Origin: a virus
DNA length: 54,225 nucleotides
IMG/VR virus record: IMGVR_UViG_3300028840_001956
Coordinates: 1-54,225 of that record
Direction: 5' to 3' (one strand)
The notes beneath the pieces were generated by a model. The model was not told the DNA's origin and did no database searches. It saw nothing but the letters and a program-made list of their open reading frames with translations. A program made the translations under genes and the position numbers. This document shows positions 28,942-38,287 of the stretch, piece by piece (positions within the stretch are counted from its first letter, which is position 1; each line of letters starts with the position of its first letter).

Positions 28942-30123
28942 ATGGCGCAAAAGAAGAAGAAAGCCAAGATCACGAAAAAGGCAAGTGACGGAGTACCAAA
29001 CAAGGTTGCACAGCAAGAGGCCGAAGCCGAGGAATTGCAACGGCGTCTCGCAGCCGGAGAGCCTCTTGAGGGCGAGAAGGTTAAAGATGTGACCGAGAAC
29101 CCCGATGGGACATTCAGCGTTGATCCTGACGCGACTCCCGCAGCCGAAGAGCCTATTCCTGCTCCTGCTGCTGCCGCTGCGAGTGAGCCTGCACCGGCGA
29201 AAGAATTCCCAAGGGTTGACCCGGGAAGTGTTGATGTCACGCCTGCTGCACCCGCAGCCGGTGATGATGACCTGGCGAAGCTTCAAAGTAGGTTCGATGT
29301 CCTTGAAGGTAAGTACAACACTGAGATTGCCCGTTTGTCAACGGCGCTTCAGACATCTCAGAATATCATCGAACAGCAAGAGGCTCTCATTAAGAATATC
29401 CAGGCAGGCGGCGGCGCTGCGAATGAACCTGCAGCCGAGGCCACGACCTTTAAGAAGTTGAACCCTGACGACTATTCGAGCTATGGCTCCGAGATGGAGC
29501 AAATGGCGGCGACGGTCAATAACCTGATTGCAGAGAATCAGCGGCTTGTCACTCAGATCAAGACAGGCGGCTCCGCACCAGGGACTCAGGGGGAGAATGA
29601 GCGTATAGCCAAGGTCGAACAAACTGTCAAGAACTTGTCTGGTACCGTACAGATGTCAGCAAAGCAGTCATATTACGCCGCACTCGATAGCGCAATCGTC
29701 GATTCAAACAACCGGCCCGATTGGGAGAGAATTAACCATGATCCCAAGTTCGCCGAATGGCTGGCCCAGGATGAACCGCTGACCGGAATACCGCGCAAGG
29801 CTATTCTGTTAAAGGCCAATAAGGACCAGAATGCCGAGCGAGTGATCTCTATCTTCTCTGAATTTAAGCGCTCCCTGCAAGGCGGCCAGATGCCCAACAC
29901 CTCGAATTCTGAAAGTGGCCTCGCAAGTCAGGCCCAACCAGGTACCGCCGCCGCAGCCGGTGACGAGATAGATAATGCACAGAACACGCAGGGCCTCGTA
30001 ACCACCGAGATGTTTTTAAAGGCTAAGAATGATTACGTCCAGGGCCGTATCACTGAGACGCAGTTTGACGAAATTTCAGGAAACTATCAACGCTCCATAG
30101 CTAAGGGACAGATTCAGCCTTAA
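28942..30123 (+). CDS. capsid scaffolding protein
   Basis: 393 residues. A basic start (MAQKKKKAKITKK), a Pro/Ala/Glu-rich linker (about 60-105), a central coiled coil ('LQSRFDVLEGKYNTEIARLSTALQ' to about 155, again 'QMAATVNNLIAENQRLVTQI'), and a C-terminal charged helical part ending 'GQIQP'. This acidic coiled-coil layout directly upstream of the coat gene is that of podovirus scaffolds, which template prohead assembly through the C-terminus. Assigned by position and composition. Confidence 0.7.
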   Translation: MAQKKKKAKITKKASDGVPNKVAQQEAEAEELQRRLAAGEPLEGEKVKDVTENPDGTFSVDPDATPAAEEPIPAPAAAAASEPAPAKEFPRVDPGSVDVTPAAPAAGDDDLAKLQSRFDVLEGKYNTEIARLSTALQTSQNIIEQQEALIKNIQAGGGAANEPAAEATTFKKLNPDDYSSYGSEMEQMAATVNNLIAENQRLVTQIKTGGSAPGTQGENERIAKVEQTVKNLSGTVQMSAKQSYYAALDSAIVDSNNRPDWERINHDPKFAEWLAQDEPLTGIPRKAILLKANKDQNAERVISIFSEFKRSLQGGQMPNTSNSESGLASQAQPGTAAAAGDEIDNAQNTQGLVTTEMFLKAKNDYVQGRITETQFDEISGNYQRSIAKGQIQP

Positions 30124-30129
30124 ACCGCG

Positions 30130-30169
30130 AACCCCTTCCAGCTATGGATACAAACAATAAGGAAGGGTT
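30130..30169 (+). promoter_or_regulatory. hairpin covering the ribosome site of the coat gene
   Basis: AACCCCTTCC (30130-30139) can pair with GGAAGGGTT (30161-30169) with one bulged C. The right arm contains the AAGGAAGG ribosome site of the coat gene at 30176. Confidence 0.45.
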
Positions 30170-30175
30170 AGAATT

Positions 30176-31099
30176 ATGATTACTGCTGCTGCTGGGACTC
30201 CGCAATATAGTGGAATTTTCATTCCCGAGATTTGGTCGGGTAAGTTGCTTGTTAAATTTTATGCCGCCACCGTAATTGCCGGTATCACCAATACCGACTA
30301 CGAGGGCGAGATCAAAGATAAGGGCGACGTCGTTAAGATTCGCCAGGTGCCGGACATCCAGATCCGCGACTACTCGAAGGGCCAGAATCTCGTGATTCAG
30401 CGTCCCGAGAGTTCGGTCGTTGAGTTTCCGATCGAGAAGGCGAAATATTTCAACTTCATCTGTGATGATATCGACAAACACCAGACCGATATCGCTCTGA
30501 TGGACTCCTGGTCCGTCGATGCTTCCGAGCAGATGAAAATCGTCGTTGACGAAGAGTTCCTGGCCGACGTTTACGCCGACGCCCACTCTTCCAATAAGGG
30601 CCTGACCGCAGGCGCGAAAACTTCCGGCTACAACATGGGAGCCGCAGGCTCTCCGGTTGCCCTTACAAAGGTAAATATCCTTGACACATTGGTAGATGTA
30701 GGGAGTGTTTTGGATGAACAGAATGTCCCGTCCGACAGCCGGTCCATCGTACTGCCGCCCTTCGCGTGTGGTATGATTAAAAAGTCCGACCTGAAGGACG
30801 CCAGCCTCTCCGGTGACGGTACCAGTATGCTTCGGAATGGTCGTGTCGGCCAGGTCGATCGCTTCATGATCTACCACTCGAACTTGCTGACCGCAGTTTC
30901 CGATGGTGGTGGTGAGACCGCATGGCATATTATCGCCTGCCAGCGCCACGCCATCACGTTCGCCGCACAGATGACCAAGATGGAAAGCCTTCGGGCAGAG
31001 TCCACCTTCGGTACCCTGGTCCGTGGCCTGAACGTATACGATTATAATGTGCTGAAACCCACGGCACTCGTTGACCTGTATGTGTATAAGGCCAACTAA
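30176..31099 (+). CDS. major capsid protein
   Basis: 307 residues. 'PQYSGIFIPEIWSGKLLVKFYAATVIAGI...YEGEIKDKGDVVKIRQVPDIQIRDYSKGQNL' is the N-arm and early strands of HK97-fold coat proteins of the short-tailed phage type, and 'IDKHQTDIALMDSWSVDASEQMKIVVDEEFLADVYADA' is the spine helix region. Position just after the scaffold confirms it. Builds the icosahedral shell. Hairpins lie on both sides of the gene, which may set its level. Confidence 0.85.
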   Translation: MITAAAGTPQYSGIFIPEIWSGKLLVKFYAATVIAGITNTDYEGEIKDKGDVVKIRQVPDIQIRDYSKGQNLVIQRPESSVVEFPIEKAKYFNFICDDIDKHQTDIALMDSWSVDASEQMKIVVDEEFLADVYADAHSSNKGLTAGAKTSGYNMGAAGSPVALTKVNILDTLVDVGSVLDEQNVPSDSRSIVLPPFACGMIKKSDLKDASLSGDGTSMLRNGRVGQVDRFMIYHSNLLTAVSDGGGETAWHIIACQRHAITFAAQMTKMESLRAESTFGTLVRGLNVYDYNVLKPTALVDLYVYKAN

Positions 31100-31114
31100 A
31101 CCAGCTATCCCCCT

Positions 31115-31164
31115 GAGTCCCTGGCGTTGACGGCGGCTTGATAACCCGCAATAGTCAGGGACTC
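31115..31164 (+). terminator. hairpin after the coat gene, attenuator or processing site
   Basis: GAGTCCCTG (31115-31123) pairs exactly with CAGGGACTC (31156-31164). It is not followed by a T-run, so partial termination or RNA processing between coat and the next gene is more likely than full termination. Confidence 0.5.
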
Positions 31165-31207
31165 TAAACCAATAACCAGTTTCTAAGATTGTTAGGAGAA
31201 AATAAAC

Positions 31208-31753
31208 ATGGCTGATACTACCTATTGTTTCAAAGGAAAAGGTCCGGCGCTGCCTTACGATTCGATGTTCGCCGTACTGAAACGCAAAATCAATCTTCCC
31301 GCCCTGATATCCACCGACTACGGTAAGCTGGCCCTGGCCTCGGCACCGAATGTGTCCCTGTCCAGCTTCTCCGGCTTCGTACAGAACGATGTCCTGGAGC
31401 TTTTCGAAGTTCCCAAGGGTACCGTCATTGTCGGCTCCGGCTGCCGTGTATCGACCGCTGAGGGTGCCACCGCTGCCGCCGAGTTGGGTTTCGACTCCGC
31501 GACGCAGACCGCACTCGGTGTGGCCGCAACCGCTTCAGATCCGAATGCCTATGGCACCTTTGATTTGAATAGCGAGAAAACCCTGGCTATCCCGCAGATC
31601 GCGCTGGATGGTACGGTCGAGGGCTTCGGTGATTGTTATGTTACCGATGGCTCCATCGACTTAACCTTCACCACCAATGACACCTATGCCGCCGCAATAT
31701 TCGACATATGGGTGACGGTCTTCAGGGCATATGAGGACACCGACGCTCAATAA
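31208..31753 (+). CDS. capsid decoration-like or virion structural protein
   Basis: 181 residues, Ala/Thr/Ser/Gly-rich with repeated beta-strand patterns ('PNVSLSSFSGFVQNDVLELFEVPKGTVIVGSGCRVS', 'IDLTFTTNDTYAAAIFDIWVTVF'). Proteins of this size and make-up after the coat gene are often trimeric decorations. SD TAGGAG. Exact role not shown by the sequence. Confidence 0.6.
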   Translation: MADTTYCFKGKGPALPYDSMFAVLKRKINLPALISTDYGKLALASAPNVSLSSFSGFVQNDVLELFEVPKGTVIVGSGCRVSTAEGATAAAELGFDSATQTALGVAATASDPNAYGTFDLNSEKTLAIPQIALDGTVEGFGDCYVTDGSIDLTFTTNDTYAAAIFDIWVTVFRAYEDTDAQ

Positions 31754-31781
31754 TAGTTTCTAAATGTAAACTATAATTTTA

Positions 31782-31814
31782 AAAGGTGGGGTCTCTCGGT
31801 GAGGCTCCACCTTT
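31782..31814 (+). terminator. hairpin between structural genes, possible terminator
   Basis: AAAGGTGG (31782-31789) pairs with CCACCTTT (31807-31814), extended by an inner CTC/GAG. The T-run after it is weak (TTTATTC), so it may be a bidirectional or partial terminator. Confidence 0.5.
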
Positions 31815-31836
31815 ATTCAAAAAGGGGGAAACGATT

Positions 31837-32373
31837 ATGCCGAGAACACTTCGTAGGTTTCGTGACCGCACGAAACCAAAGACAAAGTATCTTGTCCAGG
31901 AACGCGACGGTATGGATGACGTCGTTTATATTCACACAGACGACCTTGCTAAACGTGGTGATATGCACCCGATTTCAGAGGAAGAGGCCATGGAATTTTT
32001 AGGAGACCAATGGCCTGAATTCTACGAACAGGTGGCCGAAAATGGTGACGAAGCAACCGTCGCGCCAGAGGTACCCGTCGAAGAGACAGGAGCCGATGTC
32101 ATTGCAGATCTCGCAGATGCAGTCCATGTAGAGACTGAGGACGACTTCATTCAGGTACCGGAGCCGATCGTACCCAAGACAGATCCGAAGAACGTCATTG
32201 GCGTTGACCGTGACACTGACCCTGAATGCCAGCTTATCGAGTCCTTCACCAAAAAGAACCAGGTCGAACACTATCTGCTTGCAACTCACCAGTTAGAGAT
32301 AGATACCAAAGACCGCAAACTTCTTGAACTCAAAGAGGAAGCTATCTCTGCTGTAATTGCCAAGCGCCTTTAG
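31837..32373 (+). CDS. hypothetical structural-region protein
   Basis: 178 residues from ATG 31837 with an AAGGGGG site; an in-frame GTG 51 bases upstream lies inside the hairpin and is rejected. Basic N-terminus (MPRTLRRFRDRTKPK), an acidic centre ('EVPVEETGADVIADLADAVH') and a helical end ('LLATHQLEIDTKDRKLLELKEEAISAV'). Lies between the decoration-like and adaptor genes. Perhaps a head-completion factor; unproven. Confidence 0.6.
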   Translation: MPRTLRRFRDRTKPKTKYLVQERDGMDDVVYIHTDDLAKRGDMHPISEEEAMEFLGDQWPEFYEQVAENGDEATVAPEVPVEETGADVIADLADAVHVETEDDFIQVPEPIVPKTDPKNVIGVDRDTDPECQLIESFTKKNQVEHYLLATHQLEIDTKDRKLLELKEEAISAVIAKRL

Positions 32374-32382
32374 GAGTAATTC

Positions 32383-33096
32383 ATGGCGAGTAAAAATATT
32401 GCTGATTGGCAAACCGAGATAGGATATTACGTTAAAGGGCCTTCGACGACGCTCATGGATTGGGCTGCGCTTGAGGCCCTTCGTGATTTCTGCTCTCATA
32501 CCGGCCTATGGCGCTATACCCTAACGCCTATTTCTATCGTTGCCGATACTGCCGAATACGACTTCACTGACATCGACACTGACGGGAAGAATGTCCTCGA
32601 TGCGCTGATATGGGCAAAGTATAAACAGAACGGTGATGACGATGACCAGTATGTCGATCTTGAAATAATGGAGTTCGACAACGAGGAACTAAACAGGCGA
32701 GCCGCTTGGGAGTTCGAAGAATCAACCACTCCATTCGGAATCATGGTCACCAATGAAAAGAAATTCAGGGTATACCCAATACCGACAGTCGCCAGCGTTA
32801 GTGGTCTTTATCTTAAGGTCCAGGTAAAGCCAGCCACCGACGCAACAAAGGTGCCGCTGTTTTTGTACGATGATTACCATAAGGGTATAACCCATGGCGC
32901 TGTGTCAATCCTTCAGAACATGACCAATAAGCCATGGAGTAATAAAGACCAGGCGAAGGATAGCTGGAATCAATATCGTGCCATTCGTGAGAACGCAAAG
33001 GCCGACAGGCAGTATGGTCGTGCCGCCAGGGTGCTGAGGGTAAAGCCTCGCTTCTGGTCCGGCTCCAGGAGTAATTCTACCCTCAGGAGATTCTAA
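32383..33096 (+). CDS. head-to-tail adaptor-like protein
   Basis: 237 residues. 'EALRDFCSHTGLWRYTLTPISIVADTAEYDF' and 'FRVYPIPTVASVSGLYLKVQVKPATD' are features of podovirus adaptors (T7 gp11 / P22 gp4-like type), which bind under the portal; the C-terminus is basic and positions the tail. It precedes the nozzle-like gene, overlapping it by one base, as in T7. Assigned from pattern and order. Confidence 0.65.
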   Translation: MASKNIADWQTEIGYYVKGPSTTLMDWAALEALRDFCSHTGLWRYTLTPISIVADTAEYDFTDIDTDGKNVLDALIWAKYKQNGDDDDQYVDLEIMEFDNEELNRRAAWEFEESTTPFGIMVTNEKKFRVYPIPTVASVSGLYLKVQVKPATDATKVPLFLYDDYHKGITHGAVSILQNMTNKPWSNKDQAKDSWNQYRAIRENAKADRQYGRAARVLRVKPRFWSGSRSNSTLRRF

Positions 33097-36000
33097 TGGA
33101 AGGTTGGAGACGACAGGAACAACCGAAGGATGGTTTTACGCCATTCTCTTCTAATGTAGTGACTTACCAGGAACGTGCGCTGCTCCCCATGGGTACCTAT
33201 TCTGTGAGCCAGAACACAAGGGATTATAGACCTGGACTGAAGAAGAGGGCTGGACTCGACCGCCTTGACATATACCCATACCTCGGTGACGTCGTAGACG
33301 TCCGGCCAGCATACAATGATCCGGCCAATGACGAAGGCACATTCGATTTCATGATTATAAATGGAATCAATCTTCCATTCTATCCTTCTATTGCTGCTTG
33401 CCAAACCGGTACCGCAGATATCACGGTTGATGCAGAAGATGACTCCGGTAATTATGGTCCTGGAGTATACACCACAGGAGATGGGACGGGGTGGGGTATG
33501 GGCCGGTTGGCTACCTCATACAATCTTAAACGATTTGCCGGATATACACCGACAGTGATCGCCGCCTCTATGTTTATCCTTCTCGTCGATAATCCATCCC
33601 TTGCTACGGGTGCCGCAGATTTTGGGCTTATGCTCTGCGAAGGTACCTGGCCGCCGCCAGATGTATGCTCCGACGATAAACCGGATTGGCGTGATACATT
33701 CAATGTAGGGAATGCCTGGTCAGACAGAAAGTCAATAACCATAGCCGAATATCTCGATGACTATATCGTAGAGATACCGTTCAACGCTGCTGGCATTGCG
33801 GCTATAAACGCCGAGATAGCGAATGATACAAATGTCCTCACTGTCGTTCAAAGAGAATATGATATTGAGTATTCCACCGATGATGATGGTCTTGGGTTTA
33901 CGCTGGATACAGATGCTCACTATATCGAGCAGAGGATGGACAGATACTTCCCGTTCATAAGGCTCACGTTTGATGAAGCGCCTGCATGCACCTCTATATT
34001 TCAATACAACCAAATGAGATCCGGCAACCAGGAGATATTGGCATACTTCTCAAATGGTGACATCCTGACAGGTTATAATGACGGAGATACCGCAGTCACT
34101 GATTCGAGAACGTCTGCTACCGGTGGCGATAACAGTGGATATTATCCATGGAGCGACGGAACCCCTTCCTCTTCACGAGGTCGAGAATTATCAAGGGCTG
34201 GCGCACCATCGTATGATTCGAAGTGGGGAGATTTTGCATATAGGGTTGGCGGCCTGAGCGCCCAGCAAGATTGGGAGAATTGCCCGAGTCCAGAACCTAC
34301 AATATCGAATTCGCCGCCATCGTGGGGAGTCCTCGATGACGTACTTATAATAGCTGACGGCCAGGGCTATGCAAAATTCTATGGTGGAGAAGCCGGACAG
34401 CCTGTAAAGGCCTCTATAGTAAGAGAGACAGACGCAACGGACACAGGAATATTCAATGACGAATGGGATGCCGATGGAATATCAGTTGACATCCCTTCTG
34501 GCTGGGCTGGCAATACATCTGCGTTCTACCTGTTCACTCCAATATGGGCAACAAGATTTCTTGTCACCATGACTTCTGCGAACTCTGGCTCTGGAGTCCT
34601 TGCCGTGTCAACATGGAATGGTGCAGCTTGGGCCGGAGTGGCTGAGGAAGACGTACTTGATGGAACCGAAGTAGCTGGCAGTACCTTGAAGCAGACGGGC
34701 CAGATAGATATATATCCCTCAGCGGTCGGGAAGCCAACTCGATTAAATGGGCTTACCGGCTATTGGCTGAAGTTCACGACAGACAGCGCGACGACATACG
34801 CAACATTCACAGTCAAGGCCCTATATGACTTTCAGGAGCTTACTAATATATGGGATGGTATCCTGGTTGACGCAGTTGAATCAAAATACTTTGACAATTC
34901 AGTTGGTGCCAGCGGTACCTATTTCACATATGCGAACACGGCTATAGATGTCAGTCTTATGACTTCGAGTGATTATGTTTATTTCTCGACATTCGACAAG
35001 CCTGAGCAATTATATTTTGATGTTGGATCTACCCCAAACTCGGGCGCTGTGATACCTACCCTTGCATTCGAATATTATGACGGTGATTCGTGGGTAACGT
35101 GGGACGTCGTTAAAGATAATACCAATGGATTGACGAGATCCGGCTTCGTTGTTATGGATTGGACAGATGTCGATCTATCTCAAAAGCAAGCATTCCAGGG
35201 AAGCTTATGGTCTTCCCATTGGTTCAGAATGTCTGTAAATCAAACAATGGGCGACGATATGCGGATATCGATTCAGTATTATCCGATATTGGACATCGCT
35301 GATTTTGGAACCAATACTGAGTGCATGGCCGTATGGAAGGAGAGGTGTGTCTATTCATTTGATAAATATCCTTCCTGGATCTATGTGACGAAAAATGGCA
35401 CATTTAATGTGTTGAATGGAGATGATTACGCTGTACTCCAGGCAGGCGATGGACGCCGCCATTCAGTCGTAGCGATGCACAAATTCCATAATGAGTTGAT
35501 GGTATGGCAGGAAGAGAAAGGTAAGGAAGGTGGCTGCCTGACGCTGTTTGAGGGGTATTCTCCGGCAACATTCGGAAAGCTTGTCCTCAGTTCTAAAATA
35601 GGGACCCTAAATGCTCAGTCGGTCGTAATTATCGACGGCGCTCTCGAAGCTTCCAGGACTGATTACAAGGCTGCGACAGTTGCCTATTTCATAAGCAATT
35701 ACGGAATCTATATGTCAGACGGCCAAACGGTCGTTTCCATATCTGCTGCTATACAAAATTATTTTGATCCAGGTAGCTCTGAATGTATCAGGAATGGATA
35801 CCAGGATAAGTGCTGGCTTGCACATGACCCAACTCACCAGGTTTTACGGATGGGCCTCGTTACCGGAAGCACCGCAACGGAGCCGAATATCTTTCCGGTA
35901 TATGACCTAATCACAAGGCGCTGGTCGTTCGATGCCTATGGTGGATCTCGGGTTGTGCGCTGCATATCTGAAGTGAGTGGATCTTCGAGTTCAGCCGTAC

Positions 36001-36410
36001 AGGTTATAGTTATGGCCGGTACCTCTGATGGCAAGATTTACAATGCCTCTTCAACAAACCTGAATGATGGTGGCGATACGGCTATAGATATGCAGGTAAG
36101 GATAGAGCTAAACGACGGCGGTAAGCTTCTCAACTTAAGCGAGGTGGCTGTCAGGCTGAAGCGCCAGGCACTCGGAAATTGCCTATTCACGGCGTATGAG
36201 AATGGTGTTCTCAATACGGAATACAGCAAGACGGTCGATATGACCGGTGGCAGCGATTATGTTGTAGGCGATGAAAATGTCGTCGAAAGGCTGATATTAG
36301 CTGTCAACCAGGAAGATATGATATCAATCAATTTCGGGAATGCTGTGATTGACCAGGATATGTATCTGTTTGATTTCTGGCTCGACGCAGATGCCCTGCA
36401 GAATAGATAA
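33096..36410 (+). CDS. tail nozzle-like / packaged-DNA stabilisation-type protein
   Basis: 1104 residues. N-terminus 'GWRRQEQPKDGFTPFSSNV...YSVSQNTRDYRPGLKKRAGL' is the opening of P22 gp10/T7 gp12-like nozzle proteins. The second half has beta-propeller-type repeats ('MAVWKERCVYSF', 'GTSDGKIYNASSTNL', 'YFISNYGIYMSDGQTVVSIS'). The middle (about 130-650) is inserted beta-rich domains with Gly/Asp/Thr, making it longer than the 470-800 residues usual for relatives. It forms or caps the tail tube. Follows the adaptor gene directly. Confidence 0.65.
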   Translation: MEGWRRQEQPKDGFTPFSSNVVTYQERALLPMGTYSVSQNTRDYRPGLKKRAGLDRLDIYPYLGDVVDVRPAYNDPANDEGTFDFMIINGINLPFYPSIAACQTGTADITVDAEDDSGNYGPGVYTTGDGTGWGMGRLATSYNLKRFAGYTPTVIAASMFILLVDNPSLATGAADFGLMLCEGTWPPPDVCSDDKPDWRDTFNVGNAWSDRKSITIAEYLDDYIVEIPFNAAGIAAINAEIANDTNVLTVVQREYDIEYSTDDDGLGFTLDTDAHYIEQRMDRYFPFIRLTFDEAPACTSIFQYNQMRSGNQEILAYFSNGDILTGYNDGDTAVTDSRTSATGGDNSGYYPWSDGTPSSSRGRELSRAGAPSYDSKWGDFAYRVGGLSAQQDWENCPSPEPTISNSPPSWGVLDDVLIIADGQGYAKFYGGEAGQPVKASIVRETDATDTGIFNDEWDADGISVDIPSGWAGNTSAFYLFTPIWATRFLVTMTSANSGSGVLAVSTWNGAAWAGVAEEDVLDGTEVAGSTLKQTGQIDIYPSAVGKPTRLNGLTGYWLKFTTDSATTYATFTVKALYDFQELTNIWDGILVDAVESKYFDNSVGASGTYFTYANTAIDVSLMTSSDYVYFSTFDKPEQLYFDVGSTPNSGAVIPTLAFEYYDGDSWVTWDVVKDNTNGLTRSGFVVMDWTDVDLSQKQAFQGSLWSSHWFRMSVNQTMGDDMRISIQYYPILDIADFGTNTECMAVWKERCVYSFDKYPSWIYVTKNGTFNVLNGDDYAVLQAGDGRRHSVVAMHKFHNELMVWQEEKGKEGGCLTLFEGYSPATFGKLVLSSKIGTLNAQSVVIIDGALEASRTDYKAATVAYFISNYGIYMSDGQTVVSISAAIQNYFDPGSSECIRNGYQDKCWLAHDPTHQVLRMGLVTGSTATEPNIFPVYDLITRRWSFDAYGGSRVVRCISEVSGSSSSAVQVIVMAGTSDGKIYNASSTNLNDGGDTAIDMQVRIELNDGGKLLNLSEVAVRLKRQALGNCLFTAYENGVLNTEYSKTVDMTGGSDYVVGDENVVERLILAVNQEDMISINFGNAVIDQDMYLFDFWLDADALQNR

Positions 36411-38278
36411 TGGGCGACAATACAGACAGGCTGGACCCAAGCGCAACAAGGGATTCGAACTACTCAAGGAAGGGGATTAAGGAAGGGACATACCCCGAAG
36501 CCGCGAGGTCCGTCTCTGCGAAGTCAGTCTATAACAATGTTATAGACCAGATACCATGGTACAGCGAATTCAAGAGCGCAGGCCCTAAGCCGTCTCAGGC
36601 TATTCAAAGGGCTTATGAAGTTTATATGCGTCAGTCTGAATTCAAGAAGCCATATAAATCTGGCGGCTATACCGAGATGGAGACAAACGCAGATCCACCG
36701 CCAGGATACAGTAGCACTGCCTATGAAGGCCCAGGAGTACCGGATATAAACGAGCCTATAATTCCACCTGGCGGCGGCGGCGCTCCTGTCAGTGTCTCGT
36801 TTTTTGTTCAACTTGATAAGACCTATGAATACGGCGGCTTTTGCAGGGGTAACACTACGAATATAAGGCTATTCTGCCAGGAGCCAGTTTATGGGTATAC
36901 AGCAACATTCACTGAGGCAGGGACTTCGGTCAATTATGTGAGTGGCTATGGAACTAATACCCTGATACTCCAGGTCGTAGCTGCGAATAATCAGTTTGGG
37001 TATTTCAGGTTAAACGTAGAGATGCGCTCCGTTGAGGGTCTGCAAGGTACCTCTGGAGTTATAATAAGAGAGGCGGTCTGCGAGGAATATTTCGTCCTCA
37101 GGATGCAAAGTGGTGCGGTAGATAACGTGACTGTTTGGGCCATGAGCGCTGGTGCGGTAGCTACGAATATACCGGACAATGCCGGTACAGGGGTGGTTGC
37201 ATTTCCGGCTGCATATGCCGATATAGCAAATTGGCTGGCCAATTCGACATTGATATCTGTGAGCGCACTCGCTAATTTCTCAACGCCAGCTTGGGTATCT
37301 TCCGGCATTGATATTAGGAACCCGGGACAATACTACACGACGTCATGCAGTAGCAGCTATAATGCTTTTATTGGTGGCTCATGGCCTAAGGTCGAGATAG
37401 ATACCTCAGTGTCTTCCGGCAGCAATGGTATTCCAGATTGCGAGACGATAAGCGGAGAGACGGATACCAAGCACAGGGAATATACCGCTTATATGACGGT
37501 TAACTGTCCGGCTGCGACAATTGATTCTTCTCCACTATGGAGACAGAGTTATGAGAAACAGGAATCATTTTATGCGAACGATCCCATAACCCAGATAGCT
37601 GTCTCGGCCAATCTCGTTTCTAAGACAATGGTATTCAGGACAGAGGCGCAGGGCGAAAGTTATTGGTATTGGCAAGAGGACGCAGATTATACAGCGCCGC
37701 CGCCGTTCGATTTGGGTAGCGGGAACTCATGGGCTTACCTCGACTATGAGTTCAACGTCTATGGCTCAATAGATCCGTCCAATCCGATCGTGACATATTA
37801 CCATAAGTTTGATAATGTGGAAACTTGGGACGATAATTTTACAATAAAGGGATCGGTAACAAATTTTGCAAGGACAATCACATGGGAAGATTCGGTCCCG
37901 AGGAACGTAACCGCTATAAGGGCTGGCGGCAACAGTGTTTACGGAAGACACAGCGCAATTTTATACTATCTAACAGAGGTGTTGCAAGTCAGTGTTGGGA
38001 ATGACACATACCAGGGTGGATCAATTGGCGGTGGCCTATTGGGCGGCTGGGAAACGAATGCAAACCTGTCGGTAGCCTACGAAACACCATTACTCGGCGT
38101 TCATGCAGCGCCGTCTTTTTCTGAAGATTACGCAGATAACCTTGACATATGCACAATGTCAAGGGACACTGATTTGGAAACAGCAATTAAAGCTCTATGG
38201 AATGAATGCCGGTCAGATTTATCGCTTGCAGATTCAGCCTTGATGACAGTCACCACCAGCTTATCTATTAGGCTATAG
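36410..38278 (+). CDS. virion structural protein of unknown role
   Basis: 622 residues, start overlapping the previous stop by one base. The first 130 residues are polar with Pro/Gly runs ('EPIIPPGGGGAPVSVSF'). The rest is beta-rich with many Thr/Ser/Tyr/Gly and Cys pairs ('TNIRLFCQEPVYGYTATFTEAGT', 'VEIDTSVSSGSNGIPDCETISG'), consistent with a tail or appendage protein. Encoded between the nozzle and internal proteins. No named family recognised. Confidence 0.6.
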   Translation: MGDNTDRLDPSATRDSNYSRKGIKEGTYPEAARSVSAKSVYNNVIDQIPWYSEFKSAGPKPSQAIQRAYEVYMRQSEFKKPYKSGGYTEMETNADPPPGYSSTAYEGPGVPDINEPIIPPGGGGAPVSVSFFVQLDKTYEYGGFCRGNTTNIRLFCQEPVYGYTATFTEAGTSVNYVSGYGTNTLILQVVAANNQFGYFRLNVEMRSVEGLQGTSGVIIREAVCEEYFVLRMQSGAVDNVTVWAMSAGAVATNIPDNAGTGVVAFPAAYADIANWLANSTLISVSALANFSTPAWVSSGIDIRNPGQYYTTSCSSSYNAFIGGSWPKVEIDTSVSSGSNGIPDCETISGETDTKHREYTAYMTVNCPAATIDSSPLWRQSYEKQESFYANDPITQIAVSANLVSKTMVFRTEAQGESYWYWQEDADYTAPPPFDLGSGNSWAYLDYEFNVYGSIDPSNPIVTYYHKFDNVETWDDNFTIKGSVTNFARTITWEDSVPRNVTAIRAGGNSVYGRHSAILYYLTEVLQVSVGNDTYQGGSIGGGLLGGWETNANLSVAYETPLLGVHAAPSFSEDYADNLDICTMSRDTDLETAIKALWNECRSDLSLADSALMTVTTSLSIRL

Positions 38279-38287
38279 GAGATAATT

